Source: Verrucomicrobiota bacterium (GTDB lineage: Bacteria > Verrucomicrobiota > Verrucomicrobiia > Opitutales > Opitutaceae). From it: a stretch of 26,368 nt of DNA. Both the position numbers and the translations under genes were made by a program. Under the pieces are notes generated by a model. The model saw only the letters and a list, made by a program, of their open reading frames with translations. It searched no databases and was not told the origin of the DNA. Of the stretch, positions 1 to 7,366 are shown in pieces (position 1 is the stretch's first letter; every line of letters begins with the position of its first letter). The stretch is taken from assembly GCA_030832235.1 (NCBI GenBank), contig JAURJO010000143.1:1-26368 (forward strand), given 5' to 3'.

Positions 1-1
1 C

Positions 2-829
2 GCGGGTGACATCGACCTTTTCTTCCTTGCGCTGCCGCACGGCGCGGCGGCGGCCTACGCGAGCGCGCTCGCGGCCGCGGGCAAGCGAGTCATCGACCTC
101 AGCGCCGACTTCCGCATCGCCGACCTCGCGACTTACGAGAAGTACTACGGCAAGCACCACGCGCCCGAGCTGCTGCCCCACGCACGGTTCGTGCTGCCCG
201 AGCTTACTCCGCCCGCGTGGCGCAAGGAGGCGCGCGTGGTGGCGGCGCCCGGCTGCTACCCGACGAGCATCCTCGTGCCGCTCGTTCCGCTGCTGCGCGC
301 GGGCATCGTCTCGCGTGAGTACATTGTGGTGAATTCGTGCAGCGGCGTGAGCGGCGCCGGCAAGAAGGCCGAGGAAACCTATCTCTTCTGCGAGCGCGCC
401 GAGAGCATGAAGGCTTACGGCCTGGTGAAGCACCGGCACCTCGCGGAGATCGAGGAGCAGCTCGCGGTCCTCGCCGGTGCGCGCACCGCGATCCAGTTCA
501 ACCCGCATCTCGCGCCGATGCGGCGCGGCATCGCCACGACGATCACCGTGCCGGCCGCGCCGGGCGCGACGATCGAGCGTGCGTACGCGGTCTGGCGCGA
601 GGCCTACGCGGGTCGGCCCTTCGTGCAGGTGCTTGCGAGCGGCGAGACGCCCGACACCGCCCACGTCGTGGGCACCAACCGCGTCGACGTCTCCGCGGTG
701 CATGATCCGCGCACGGGGAATTTCGTGATCACGTCGGCCGAGGACAACCTGATGAAGGGCGCGAGCGGCCAGGCCGTGCAGATCATGAATCTTTGGTGCG
801 GCTTTGAAGAGACGGCGGGCCTCGCCTGA
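2..829 (+). CDS. argC: N-acetyl-gamma-glutamyl-phosphate reductase, 5'-truncated by the window edge
   Basis: ArgC reduces N-acetyl-glutamyl-5-phosphate with NADPH to the semialdehyde, the third step of arginine/ornithine synthesis in the cytoplasm. The frame is open from base 2 and no start is visible. About 275 residues are present against roughly 340-350 for the family, so about 70 N-terminal residues (the nucleotide-binding region) lie outside. Visible family motifs are FLALPHG near the left edge, VIDLSADFR, the catalytic-cysteine motif APGCYPTS (Cys codon 254-256), NSCSGVSGAGKK, and KHRHLAEIEEQL with its conserved histidine. The C-terminus looks complete. An arginine-pathway gene next to a polyamine pair is plausible because ornithine links the two, but no operon is shown: the next gene starts 111 bases downstream after a possible terminator. 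Identity is secure. Confidence 0.95.
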   Translation, partial: AGDIDLFFLALPHGAAAAYASALAAAGKRVIDLSADFRIADLATYEKYYGKHHAPELLPHARFVLPELTPPAWRKEARVVAAPGCYPTSILVPLVPLLRAGIVSREYIVVNSCSGVSGAGKKAEETYLFCERAESMKAYGLVKHRHLAEIEEQLAVLAGARTAIQFNPHLAPMRRGIATTITVPAAPGATIERAYAVWREAYAGRPFVQVLASGETPDTAHVVGTNRVDVSAVHDPRTGNFVITSAEDNLMKGASGQAVQIMNLWCGFEETAGLA

Positions 830-830
830 A

Positions 831-854
831 GCCCGCGCGGGCCGCGGCGTTTTT
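831..854 (+). terminator. Possible intrinsic terminator after argC
   Basis: Directly after the argC stop lies a very GC-rich self-complementary stretch: a 12-bp palindrome at 831-842, and an alternative 5-bp stem CCGCG/CGCGG at 833-847. It is followed two bases later by five T at 850-854. The shape fits a rho-independent terminator, but the stem is short and such palindromes arise easily at this GC content. Confidence 0.35.
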
Positions 855-940
855 CGCGCGCGTCGTTTGCGACGGGGAAAACTCTTGTCAGTCTTCGACG
901 CGTGTCCGCACATTCCGCGGGCAATCCTCCTCGAAAAATC

Positions 941-2398
941 ATGATCGAATTCAATCAGCGGATCCTGTTCGTCGGTTACGGCGCGGTCGCGGAGTGCACG
1001 CTCCCGATCCTTTTCAAGCACCTCAAGGTGCCGGCCCGTAACGTCACGATCATGGATTTCGAGGATCGTGCCGCGAAGCTCGCGCGCTGGACGGCGAAGG
1101 GCGTGCGCTTCGTGCGCGACCGCGTGACGCGCGAGAACATGGGTCGTCTCCTCGCGAAGCACGCCAGCCGCGGCGACCTCATCATCGACCTGGCGTGGAA
1201 CATCGACGCCTGCGAGATCCTCCAGTGGTGCCACGACCACGGCGTGAAGTACATCAACACGTCGACCGAGCTGTGGGACCCTTACGCCGCCGGCCCGAAC
1301 CAGCACCCGACGGAGAAGACGCTTTACTGGCGCCACATGAACCTGCGGCGCATGATCTCGCGCTGGAGCGAGCCGGGCCCGACCGCCGTCATCGAGCACG
1401 GTGCCAACCCCGGACTCATCTCGCACTTCGTGAAGCAGGGTCTGATTGATATCGGCCAGAGCCTGATCGCCGACCGCAAGGTCAAGGGCCGCGCCGCCGA
1501 AACGCTGGAGGAGCTTATCCGCACCCAGCAGTTCAACCACCTGTCGCACGAGCTCGGCGTGAAGGTCATCCACTGTTCCGAGCGCGACACCCAGATCACC
1601 GACCAGCCGAAGCAGGTGGACGAGTTCGTGAACACCTGGAGCATCGAGGGCTTCCGCGAGGAGGGCACCACGACCGTCGAGATGGGCTGGGGCACGCACG
1701 AGAAGCAACTCCCCGCGCACGCCTTCCAGCACAAGCAGGGTCCGCGCAACCAGATCTGCCTCGCCCGCATGGGTATCAACACCTGGGTGCGCTCCTGGGT
1801 GCCCGACTACGACATCCTCGGCATGGTCGTCCGCCACGGCGAGGCGTTCACCATCTCCGACAAGCTCACCGTCTGGGACGGCAAGAAGGCCGTTTACCGG
1901 CCGACGATGCACTACGCTTACTGCCCGTGCGACGAGGCCATCGCCTCGCTGAACGAGATGCGCGGTTATAATTACAAGCTGAACGCCAACCAGCGCATCA
2001 TGAACGATGAGATCACCGCCGGCTCCGATATCCTCGGCGCGCTGATCATGGGCCACGCCTACAACTCTTGGTGGATCGGCTCCGACCTGAGCATCGAGGA
2101 GTCGCGCCGCCTTGTTCCGCACCAGAACGCGACCACCATGCAGGTCGCGATCTCCGTCGTCGCGGCGTCGATGTGGATGATCGAGAACCCCGAGCGGGGC
2201 GTGGTTGTCCCCGACGACATGCCGCACGAGTACATCCTCGGCGTCTCCCGGCCCTACCTCGGCCGCTTCATCTCGAAGTCCTCCGACTGGACTCCGCTCA
2301 AGGGCCGCGACCAGACCTTCGTCCGCCACAACAGGCCGGACCTCGATTTGCGGGATCCTTGGCAGTTTAAAAACTTCCTCGTCACCGACGCGGGCTGA
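941..2398 (+). CDS. hss: Homospermidine synthase
   Basis: This NAD-dependent cytoplasmic enzyme joins two putrescines (or putrescine and spermidine) to give sym-homospermidine. From ATG 941 the product is 485 residues, close to the roughly 477 of characterised bacterial enzymes. Motifs seen: a Rossmann nucleotide-binding turn RILFVGYGAVAE at residues 7-18, LIIDLAWNID, NTSTELW, EHGANPGLISHFVK, and the tryptophan-rich C-terminal half (AYNSWWIGSDLS; the end DPWQFKNFLV). The frame can be extended to GTG 902, adding 13 residues. I prefer ATG 941 because the conserved fold begins at once after it, although neither start has a clear Shine-Dalgarno sequence. The decarboxylase gene follows after 10 bases, so the two are almost certainly co-transcribed. 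Spermidine-pathway carboxynorspermidine dehydrogenase is a distant relative, but the length and motifs favour homospermidine synthase. Confidence 0.93.
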   Translation: MIEFNQRILFVGYGAVAECTLPILFKHLKVPARNVTIMDFEDRAAKLARWTAKGVRFVRDRVTRENMGRLLAKHASRGDLIIDLAWNIDACEILQWCHDHGVKYINTSTELWDPYAAGPNQHPTEKTLYWRHMNLRRMISRWSEPGPTAVIEHGANPGLISHFVKQGLIDIGQSLIADRKVKGRAAETLEELIRTQQFNHLSHELGVKVIHCSERDTQITDQPKQVDEFVNTWSIEGFREEGTTTVEMGWGTHEKQLPAHAFQHKQGPRNQICLARMGINTWVRSWVPDYDILGMVVRHGEAFTISDKLTVWDGKKAVYRPTMHYAYCPCDEAIASLNEMRGYNYKLNANQRIMNDEITAGSDILGALIMGHAYNSWWIGSDLSIEESRRLVPHQNATTMQVAISVVAASMWMIENPERGVVVPDDMPHEYILGVSRPYLGRFISKSSDWTPLKGRDQTFVRHNRPDLDLRDPWQFKNFLVTDAG

Positions 2399-2408
2399 TT
2401 TTCCTCTG

Positions 2409-3548
2409 ATGATCCCCCTCTCACGGCTGCAGCAGCTGGCGCGGCGGCATGGTACGCCGCTCTTCGTCATCGACCACGACGCGCTCCGCAAAGCGTACCG
2501 CGAGTTCCGCCGTCACCTGCCCCGCGTGCAGGTCTATTACGCCGTCAAGGCGAACTCCGATCCGATGATCGTCCGCACCCTCTTCGAGGAGGGTGCGAGC
2601 TTCGATGTCGCTTCGATGCCTGAGTTCCAGGTGGTCTATCAGAACATCCGCCACCTGCCCGCGAAGGAGCGGCAGCAGTGGATCTGGGACAAGATCATCT
2701 ACGCCAATCCGACCAAGCCCACCGATACCCTCGAGGAGCTCAACAAGTACAAGCCGCTCGTCACCTTCGATAATCGCGAGGAGATCCATAAGATCCGCAA
2801 GCACGCGCCCGACGCCGGCCTCGCGCTGCGCCTCAAGGTTCCCAACACCGGCGCGATGGTGGAGCTCTCGTCCAAGTTCGGCGCCGCGCCGGGCGAGGCC
2901 GTCGACCTGATCCTCGAGGCCGATCGCGCCGGTCTCACCGTCGAGGGCATCAGCTTCCACGTCGGCAGCCAGACGACGAATTTCGACAACTACGTCCAGG
3001 CGCTGAACCTCACCGCCAACATCTTCCAGGAGGCGCGCGATCGCGGCTACACGAAGATGAACCTCCTCGATATCGGCGGCGGCTTCCCCGCGCGTTACGA
3101 TTCGACCGTGCGGCCGTTCCGCGAGCTCGCCAAGGTGATCAACACCGAGATCGACCGGCTGTTCCCCAAGGATATCCAAGTGCTCGCCGAGCCGGGCCGC
3201 TTCCTTGCTGCCCCCTGCGGCATCTCGGTTGCCGAAGTCACCGGCAAGGCCGTCCGGGACGGCAAGACCTGCTACTACATCAACGACGGCGTGTACCACA
3301 CGTACTCGGGTGTGATCTTCGACCACTGCAAATATCCGGTGAAGGCGTTCAAGAAGGGGCCGACGAGCATCTGCTCGGTCTTTGGCCCGACCTGCGACGC
3401 CCTCGATGTGGTGTCGATGGCCGAGAATCTCCCCGACCTCGAGCGCGGCGACCTCGTCTATAGCGTCAACATCGGCGCCTACAGCCACGCCAGCGCGACC
3501 TACTTCAACGGCTTCCCGCCCGCGAAGGTTGTGCACGAGAATCGCTGA
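2409..3548 (+). CDS. PLP-dependent ornithine/lysine decarboxylase (alanine-racemase fold, type III)
   Basis: This enzyme decarboxylates ornithine to putrescine (possibly also lysine to cadaverine) with pyridoxal phosphate. ATG 2409 gives 379 residues, typical of compact bacterial fold-III decarboxylases. Visible residues: the PLP lysine K47 in YYAVKANSDP, the histidine in FHVGSQ, the phosphate-binding glycine loop DIGGGFP, AEPGR, and the C-terminal FGPTCDALD with Cys329 and Asp330, which reach the partner active site in the dimer. GPTCD marks ornithine/lysine decarboxylases rather than carboxynorspermidine or diaminopimelate decarboxylases. A longer frame back to 2205 exists but overlaps hss and lacks family sequence. 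The gene begins 10 bases after the hss stop, so putrescine made here would feed homospermidine synthesis. Ornithine versus lysine preference cannot be read from the sequence. Confidence 0.9.
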   Translation: MIPLSRLQQLARRHGTPLFVIDHDALRKAYREFRRHLPRVQVYYAVKANSDPMIVRTLFEEGASFDVASMPEFQVVYQNIRHLPAKERQQWIWDKIIYANPTKPTDTLEELNKYKPLVTFDNREEIHKIRKHAPDAGLALRLKVPNTGAMVELSSKFGAAPGEAVDLILEADRAGLTVEGISFHVGSQTTNFDNYVQALNLTANIFQEARDRGYTKMNLLDIGGGFPARYDSTVRPFRELAKVINTEIDRLFPKDIQVLAEPGRFLAAPCGISVAEVTGKAVRDGKTCYYINDGVYHTYSGVIFDHCKYPVKAFKKGPTSICSVFGPTCDALDVVSMAENLPDLERGDLVYSVNIGAYSHASATYFNGFPPAKVVHENR

Positions 3549-3598
3549 GCGGCGGTTTCCTGCGTTGGTGCAGCCGCGGCTGAGGTCGCGGATTAGTT

Positions 3599-3617
3599 GG
3601 GCGGTAGAGTCCCGCCC
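3599..3617 (+). terminator. Hairpin downstream of the polyamine pair
   Basis: A 6-bp stem GGGCGG/CCGCCC encloses a 7-base loop, 50 bases after the decarboxylase stop and before the ThuA-like gene. No T-run follows, so termination is uncertain. It may only be a GC-rich chance hairpin. Confidence 0.2.
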
Positions 3618-3691
3618 AGAGCAACGCTGCGGAGATTTGCGGTTGTGCGCCGCGCGATCATGCCGGCAGGCTTCGAGTCACCCTGATCCCC

Positions 3692-4567
3692 ATGAAACGC
3701 ATTCTCCTGTGCTTCCTCGTCGTACTCGCGCCGCTTTGCGGCGCCGACAAGAAAATCGTCCTCATCGCCGGCAAGCCCAGCCACCCGCCCGGGATGCATG
3801 AGTTCCGCGCCGGCTGCCTGCTGCTCCAACAGAGCCTCGCCGGCGTGAAGGGCGTGCGCGTCGAGGTGCACGACAACGGCTGGCCCGCAAGTGATGCTGC
3901 GCTCGAGGACGCCGCCGCGATCGTCATCTATTGCGACGGCGGCGCGAAGCATCCGGCGCTCGAAGGAGGGCGGAAGGCCCTGCTCGACCGTCTGGCGAGC
4001 CGCGGCGTCGGCCTCGGATTCATGCACTACGGCGTCGAGATACCCGCAACTAACGGAGGCCCGGAGTGGCTCCGGTGGATCGGCGGTCACTACGAGACGA
4101 ATTATTCCTGCAATCCGATGTGGTCGCCGGATTACCGCTCATTTCCCGATCACCCCGTGGCCCGCGGCGTGAAGCCCTTCAGCAACCGCGACGAGTGGTA
4201 TTTCAACATGCGTTGGCCCGAGAATCAGGGCGGGATCACGCCGATCCTCACCGCGCGTCCGTCGGACGAAGTCCGCAACGGGCCTTACGTGCACCCCAAG
4301 GGTCCTTATCCGCACATCGTGGCGGCGTCGGGCCGGGTTGAAACGATGATGTGGGTGCGCGAGCGCCCGGATGGCGGCCGCGGTTTCGGATTCACCGGCG
4401 GTCACACACACGCCCACTGGGGCGACGACAACCAGCGCAAGGTCGTGCTCAACGCGATCGTGTGGCTCGCGAAGGCTGAGGTGCCGGCCGGCGGTATCGA
4501 GTCGAAGGTCACGCCCCAGCAGCTGGCGGCCAACCTCGACCCGAAGCCCGCGCCGAAGAAGAAGTAG
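3692..4567 (+). CDS. Secreted ThuA-like domain protein
   Basis: ThuA-like proteins have a class I glutamine-amidotransferase-like fold and are common next to sugar-oxidising enzymes in PVC bacteria; their reaction is unsettled. The 291-residue product begins with a signal peptide (hydrophobic residues 4-14, likely cleavage after LCGA at about 18). The ThuA domain spans about 20-270: KIVLIAGKPSHPPGMHEF, IVIYCDGGAKHP, GLGFMHYGVE, DHPVARGVKPF with DEWYFNMRW, and FGFTGGHTHAHWGDDNQRKV near the end. The tail is lysine- and proline-rich. The likely location is the periplasm. It stands alone, 143 bases after the decarboxylase and far from the convergent DUF1080 gene, but the DUF1080 and Gfo/Idh neighbours suggest carbohydrate turnover. 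The family call is strong; the function is unknown. Confidence 0.85.
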   Translation: MKRILLCFLVVLAPLCGADKKIVLIAGKPSHPPGMHEFRAGCLLLQQSLAGVKGVRVEVHDNGWPASDAALEDAAAIVIYCDGGAKHPALEGGRKALLDRLASRGVGLGFMHYGVEIPATNGGPEWLRWIGGHYETNYSCNPMWSPDYRSFPDHPVARGVKPFSNRDEWYFNMRWPENQGGITPILTARPSDEVRNGPYVHPKGPYPHIVAASGRVETMMWVRERPDGGRGFGFTGGHTHAHWGDDNQRKVVLNAIVWLAKAEVPAGGIESKVTPQQLAANLDPKPAPKKK

Positions 4568-5121
4568 TCCTTTCCCAGCGCGGCTCCGCCGCGACCGCAG
4601 CGTCGTTCAGGGTCGCGTCCGAACAGCTCCTCGAGGGGTAAACCACGGATGGACACGGATCAGCGGGGCTGGGTGTAGCCCCGGCCGCCCGCCGCGGACT
4701 ATGCTGAAACTGCGCCGGCCGACTTGTCCTCCTTAGGTCCGCGAAGGAGGAAGGCTCAGCGAAGGAAGAAGTCTGTTCCGAAGGTGGCGGACTTGCACGG
4801 TGGATTTCGCTGAGGGCGCGGATGAATTCCGCCACGGTGCACTTCGATGAAATCGGGCAGAAAAATTACGACTGTTGGGTGTGGCAGTGTGGATGCCGCT
4901 GAGAAAACCGACCGCTTCGCGATCTTCGCGGCCTTGCTGTTCAAAACCGAGTGAGGGGCCGAGCCTCGATGTGAGATTCGCGCCCGGCCTTGATCGCATG
5001 TTCGTCCGTTGGGCCTCTTGTGCCTTGTCGCGGCCACCCCGAGATTGCCGCGAAAAGGTGCCGAATACGCGGATCAACCGCTCCGCGATCCTCCTATCCC
5101 TACTGTCAGCCAATCCCGCGC
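4568..5121. repeat. 554-bp gene-free stretch with degenerate dispersed-repeat fragments
   Basis: No convincing gene lies here: the short frames present show no recognisable family, start signal or domain. Four short pieces resemble repeat types I recall from intergenic DNA of PVC and other bacteria: 4640-4667 (complement of a 'GTGTCCATCCGTGGTT' type), 4727-4770 (a CTTCGCTGAGCCTTCC type containing a perfect hairpin), 4913-4940 (a CGCGAAG-iterated type) and 5011-5036 (a GGCACAAGAGG type, read on the minus strand). They lie between the 3' ends of two convergent genes. Recall is the only basis for calling them dispersed, since a genome-wide search was not possible. Confidence 0.45.
4727..4751. 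repeat. Perfect 8-bp inverted repeat (hairpin)
   Basis: TCCTCCTT at 4727-4734 and AAGGAGGA at 4744-4751 form an 8-bp perfect stem with a 9-base loop. It could fold in either transcript of the convergent ThuA-like/DUF1080 gap. It has no T-run and lies well away from both stop codons, so it is better read as part of a repeat fragment than as a terminator. Confidence 0.5.
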
Positions 5122-5931
5122 TCAGGGCAGCGGGCGCACCCAGATGTTCCGCAGGCGAACGGGCGGCTCATTCTTGTGGTCCTGGAATCGCAACGAGGCC
5201 TTCGCGGGGAACTTCCCGTCCCAGTTGGTGGCCTTCTTGTGCAGCGTCGGGCCCATGATCGCCGTGTTGTTCTGCACGCAGACGCCGTTGAGGAAGGTCG
5301 TGATGCGCGCGGGCTCGACGACCTTGCCGTCCTGCAGCTTGGGCGCGGTGAAGACGATGTCGTAAACCTGCCACTCGCCGGCCTTGCGCACCGCATTCAC
5401 CATCGGCGGGGTCTGGCCGTAAACCGCGCCCGCCATGCCGTCGGCGTAGGTCGGGTTGTTGTCGCAGTCGAGCATCTGGCTCTCGTACCGGTCCATGAAG
5501 AAGACGCCGCCGTTACCCTTCTTCTGGGAGTTTCCCTTCGTGTGCGGTTCGCTCTTCCACTCTAGGTGCAGTTGGCAACTGGCGAACTCCTGGTGCGTCC
5601 AGCAATCCCCGCCGTCGACGATCAGTTCGCCGTTCTCGATCTTCCAAGGCGAGGGGTGCTTGCCGGTCGCATCGCCCTTCCGGCGGCTGTAGAGCTGTTT
5701 GGTGTCCTTGCCATCAAAGATCACGATGGCGTCGGCGGGCGCCTCGCCGGGTTTGGCGCCGGGAGCCACCGCTGCGGGACGCGGGCGGTCGATGTCGTGC
5801 ACCTTCCACTTCGTTCCCGGAATCAGCGGGGTGTCGGAGTAGCCGATCGGCTGCGGTTTGTCGTCCGCACTGGCGGCGATCAGTCCGGCGAGGATGACAA
5901 GTGGAGCGAGGGTGATGAGGTATTTCGTCAT
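5122..5931 (-). CDS. Secreted DUF1080 / 3-keto-disaccharide hydrolase family protein
   Basis: DUF1080 (PF06439) proteins have a concanavalin-like beta-sandwich; characterised members hydrolyse or eliminate 3-keto-glycosides. The product is 269 residues with a clear signal peptide (hydrophobic residues 5-20, cleavage near ASA at 22). A linker rich in proline and alanine follows to about 65. The domain runs from about 68 (AIVIFDGKDTKQLYS) through WKIENGELIVDGGD, FQLHLEWKSEP-like strand residues (here CQLHLEWKSEP), GNGGVFFMDRYESQMLD, the WQVYDIVF strand and the family-typical end FQDHKNEPPVRLRNIWVRPL. ATG 5931 sits just before the signal peptide. The gene is divergent from the Gfo/Idh/MocA gene across a 109-base gap that carries a palindrome. 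It may act with that oxidoreductase on keto-sugars in the periplasm, which is inference. Confidence 0.9.
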   Translation of the reverse strand: MTKYLITLAPLVILAGLIAASADDKPQPIGYSDTPLIPGTKWKVHDIDRPRPAAVAPGAKPGEAPADAIVIFDGKDTKQLYSRRKGDATGKHPSPWKIENGELIVDGGDCWTHQEFASCQLHLEWKSEPHTKGNSQKKGNGGVFFMDRYESQMLDCDNNPTYADGMAGAVYGQTPPMVNAVRKAGEWQVYDIVFTAPKLQDGKVVEPARITTFLNGVCVQNNTAIMGPTLHKKATNWDGKFPAKASLRFQDHKNEPPVRLRNIWVRPLP

Positions 5932-5943
5932 GGGAAAACGGGG

Positions 5944-5958
5944 CGCTCACAGTGAGCG
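5944..5958. promoter_or_regulatory. Perfect 15-bp palindrome in a divergent intergenic region (candidate operator)
   Basis: CGCTCAC-A-GTGAGCG is a perfect 7+1+7 inverted repeat lying 12 bases upstream of the DUF1080 start codon and 82 upstream of the chosen Gfo/Idh start. A dyad of this size between divergent genes is a typical repressor site. No regulator gene lies nearby and the motif matches no operator I can name. A small hairpin in the DUF1080 leader RNA is the alternative. Confidence 0.4.
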
Positions 5959-6040
5959 TGAAATCGCGGCGATGTTCAATCGTGCGCTGCGGAGCTTCGC
6001 GCTTGCCGCGAATGCGCGACCCGCGCTCCATCGCCGGTCG

Positions 6041-7366
6041 ATGCCGCCCCTTGCGTCACCTCGCCGGCTTTCTCGCCGCCAGTTCCTGCGCCGCGGCGCG
6101 GCCGCCGCCGGCGCCGCGGCTTTCCCCACATTGGTCCCTGCCTCTGCCTTGGGTCGTGGCGGCGCCGTGCCACCGAGCGAGCGCATCACCATGGGATTCA
6201 TCGGCGTCGGCGGCCAGGGCGGCGGCCATCTGTTCGGCGGCGCTTGGACTTATGTCGCGGGCGGCTTTCTGGGCCGCTCCGACGTGCAGGTGCTCGCCGT
6301 CTGCGATGTGCGCCGCAGCCGGCGCGATCCCGCGCGTGAGCGCGTCGACGCACACTACGCTTCGCGTCTCGGACGCGAATCCGCGCGCGCCTGCGCGGGC
6401 GAGGTCGATTTTCGCGCCGTCCTCGCGCGCGACGATATCGACGCCGTGCTCATCGCGTCGCCCGCGCATTGGCACGCTGTCATGGCCGTGATGGCCGTGC
6501 GCGCCGGTAAGGATGTTTATTGCGAGAAGCCCACCGCCTGCACCGTCCGGGAGAGCCAGGCCGTGCGCGCCGCGGTGCGCCGGCACGGGCGGATTTACCA
6601 GGCTGGCACCCAGCAGCGGAGCGAGTACGGCGGGAAATTCCGGCTCGCCTGCGAACTCGTCCGCAGCGGCCGCATCGGGACGCTTAAGGAGGTTTGGTGC
6701 CACCGGGATGGCGGCGCCGTCGCGTGGCCGCGCCGTCCGGCGGGTCCGCCCAAACCGGTGCCGGACGACCTCGATTGGGATCTTTTCCTAGGACCCGCGC
6801 CCGCGATTCCATTCGACGGCAACGCCGGCGCCCACCGTTTCGACCTCGGCGAACTCAATTGGGGTCAGCATCACACCGACATCATCCAGTGGGCGTGCGA
6901 CGCCGATTCGACTGGCCCGGTGGAACTCTTTGTTGAGGAGGGCCGGTCGGGCTTCCGTTACGCGAGCGGCGTGGTCGTCCGTGGCCGTCCGCATCCCGAC
7001 GAGCCGACTGTCGGCGGCGAGGGCGGCGCGTGCTTCGTCGGCACGGAGGGCCGCATCGCCGTCGACCGCAACGTCATCGTGTCCTCGCCCGGTTCAATTG
7101 TGCGTGAACCGCTGCGGCCGGACGAAGTCCATCTTCCCCGCAACGACGGCCACGCCGACGAGTTTCTACGGTGCGTGCGCACGCGGCGGCGGACGATCTG
7201 CGACGAGAATGTCGCGCACCGCTCGGCGAGTGTCCTGCTGCTCGGCGGCATCGTGAAGCAGCTGGGTCGCTCGCTTCGCTGGGATCCCGTGGCGGAGACC
7301 TTCCCCGGGGACGACGAGGCCAACCGGCTGCTCAGTATCGCCACCCGCGCGCCCTGGAGGCTGTGA
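6041..7366 (+). CDS. Tat-exported Gfo/Idh/MocA family oxidoreductase
   Basis: Gfo/Idh/MocA enzymes are NAD(P)-dependent sugar or polyol dehydrogenases. From ATG 6041 the product is 441 residues and starts with a twin-arginine signal, SRRQFLRRGAAAAGAAAFP, so a periplasmic role is predicted. The Rossmann domain starts near 50 (ITMGFIGVGGQGGGHLF); then come VLAVCDVR, AVLIASPAHWHAVMAVMA and the family hallmark DVYCEKPTACTVRES, whose EKP lysine is catalytic. The C-terminal domain has LDWDLFLGPAP and the conserved NWGQHHTDIIQWA histidines. The frame extends upstream to ATG 5972 or further, but the added sequence is not family-like and partly runs over the DUF1080 5' end; 6041 puts the twin arginine where expected. 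The stop overlaps the next start (TGATG), so the HEAT-repeat protein is translationally coupled. The substrate is unknown. Confidence 0.9.
   Translation: MPPLASPRRLSRRQFLRRGAAAAGAAAFPTLVPASALGRGGAVPPSERITMGFIGVGGQGGGHLFGGAWTYVAGGFLGRSDVQVLAVCDVRRSRRDPARERVDAHYASRLGRESARACAGEVDFRAVLARDDIDAVLIASPAHWHAVMAVMAVRAGKDVYCEKPTACTVRESQAVRAAVRRHGRIYQAGTQQRSEYGGKFRLACELVRSGRIGTLKEVWCHRDGGAVAWPRRPAGPPKPVPDDLDWDLFLGPAPAIPFDGNAGAHRFDLGELNWGQHHTDIIQWACDADSTGPVELFVEEGRSGFRYASGVVVRGRPHPDEPTVGGEGGACFVGTEGRIAVDRNVIVSSPGSIVREPLRPDEVHLPRNDGHADEFLRCVRTRRRTICDENVAHRSASVLLLGGIVKQLGRSLRWDPVAETFPGDDEANRLLSIATRAPWRL
7356..7360 (+). promoter_or_regulatory. Strong Shine-Dalgarno sequence inside the end of the Gfo/Idh gene
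   Basis: GGAGG lies 5 bases upstream of ATG 7366. It fixes the start of the HEAT-repeat gene despite a longer open frame beginning at 7171. Few other genes in the window have an equally clear site. Confidence 0.7.

Noticed and set aside
885..914. Possible sigma-70 promoter before hss (TTGTCA with a box about 17 bases later)
   Set aside because: The -10 region (around GCACAT) is too weak to support a call.
902..940. GTG 902 as the start of homospermidine synthase
   Set aside because: It adds 13 residues not typical of the family and has no better ribosome site than ATG 941; kept only as an alternative.
2421..3536. Long minus-strand open frame antisense to the decarboxylase
   Set aside because: It mirrors the codon pattern of the real gene in GC-rich DNA; its residue content (valine, glutamate, aspartate-rich without motifs) matches no family, while the plus strand has complete decarboxylase motifs.
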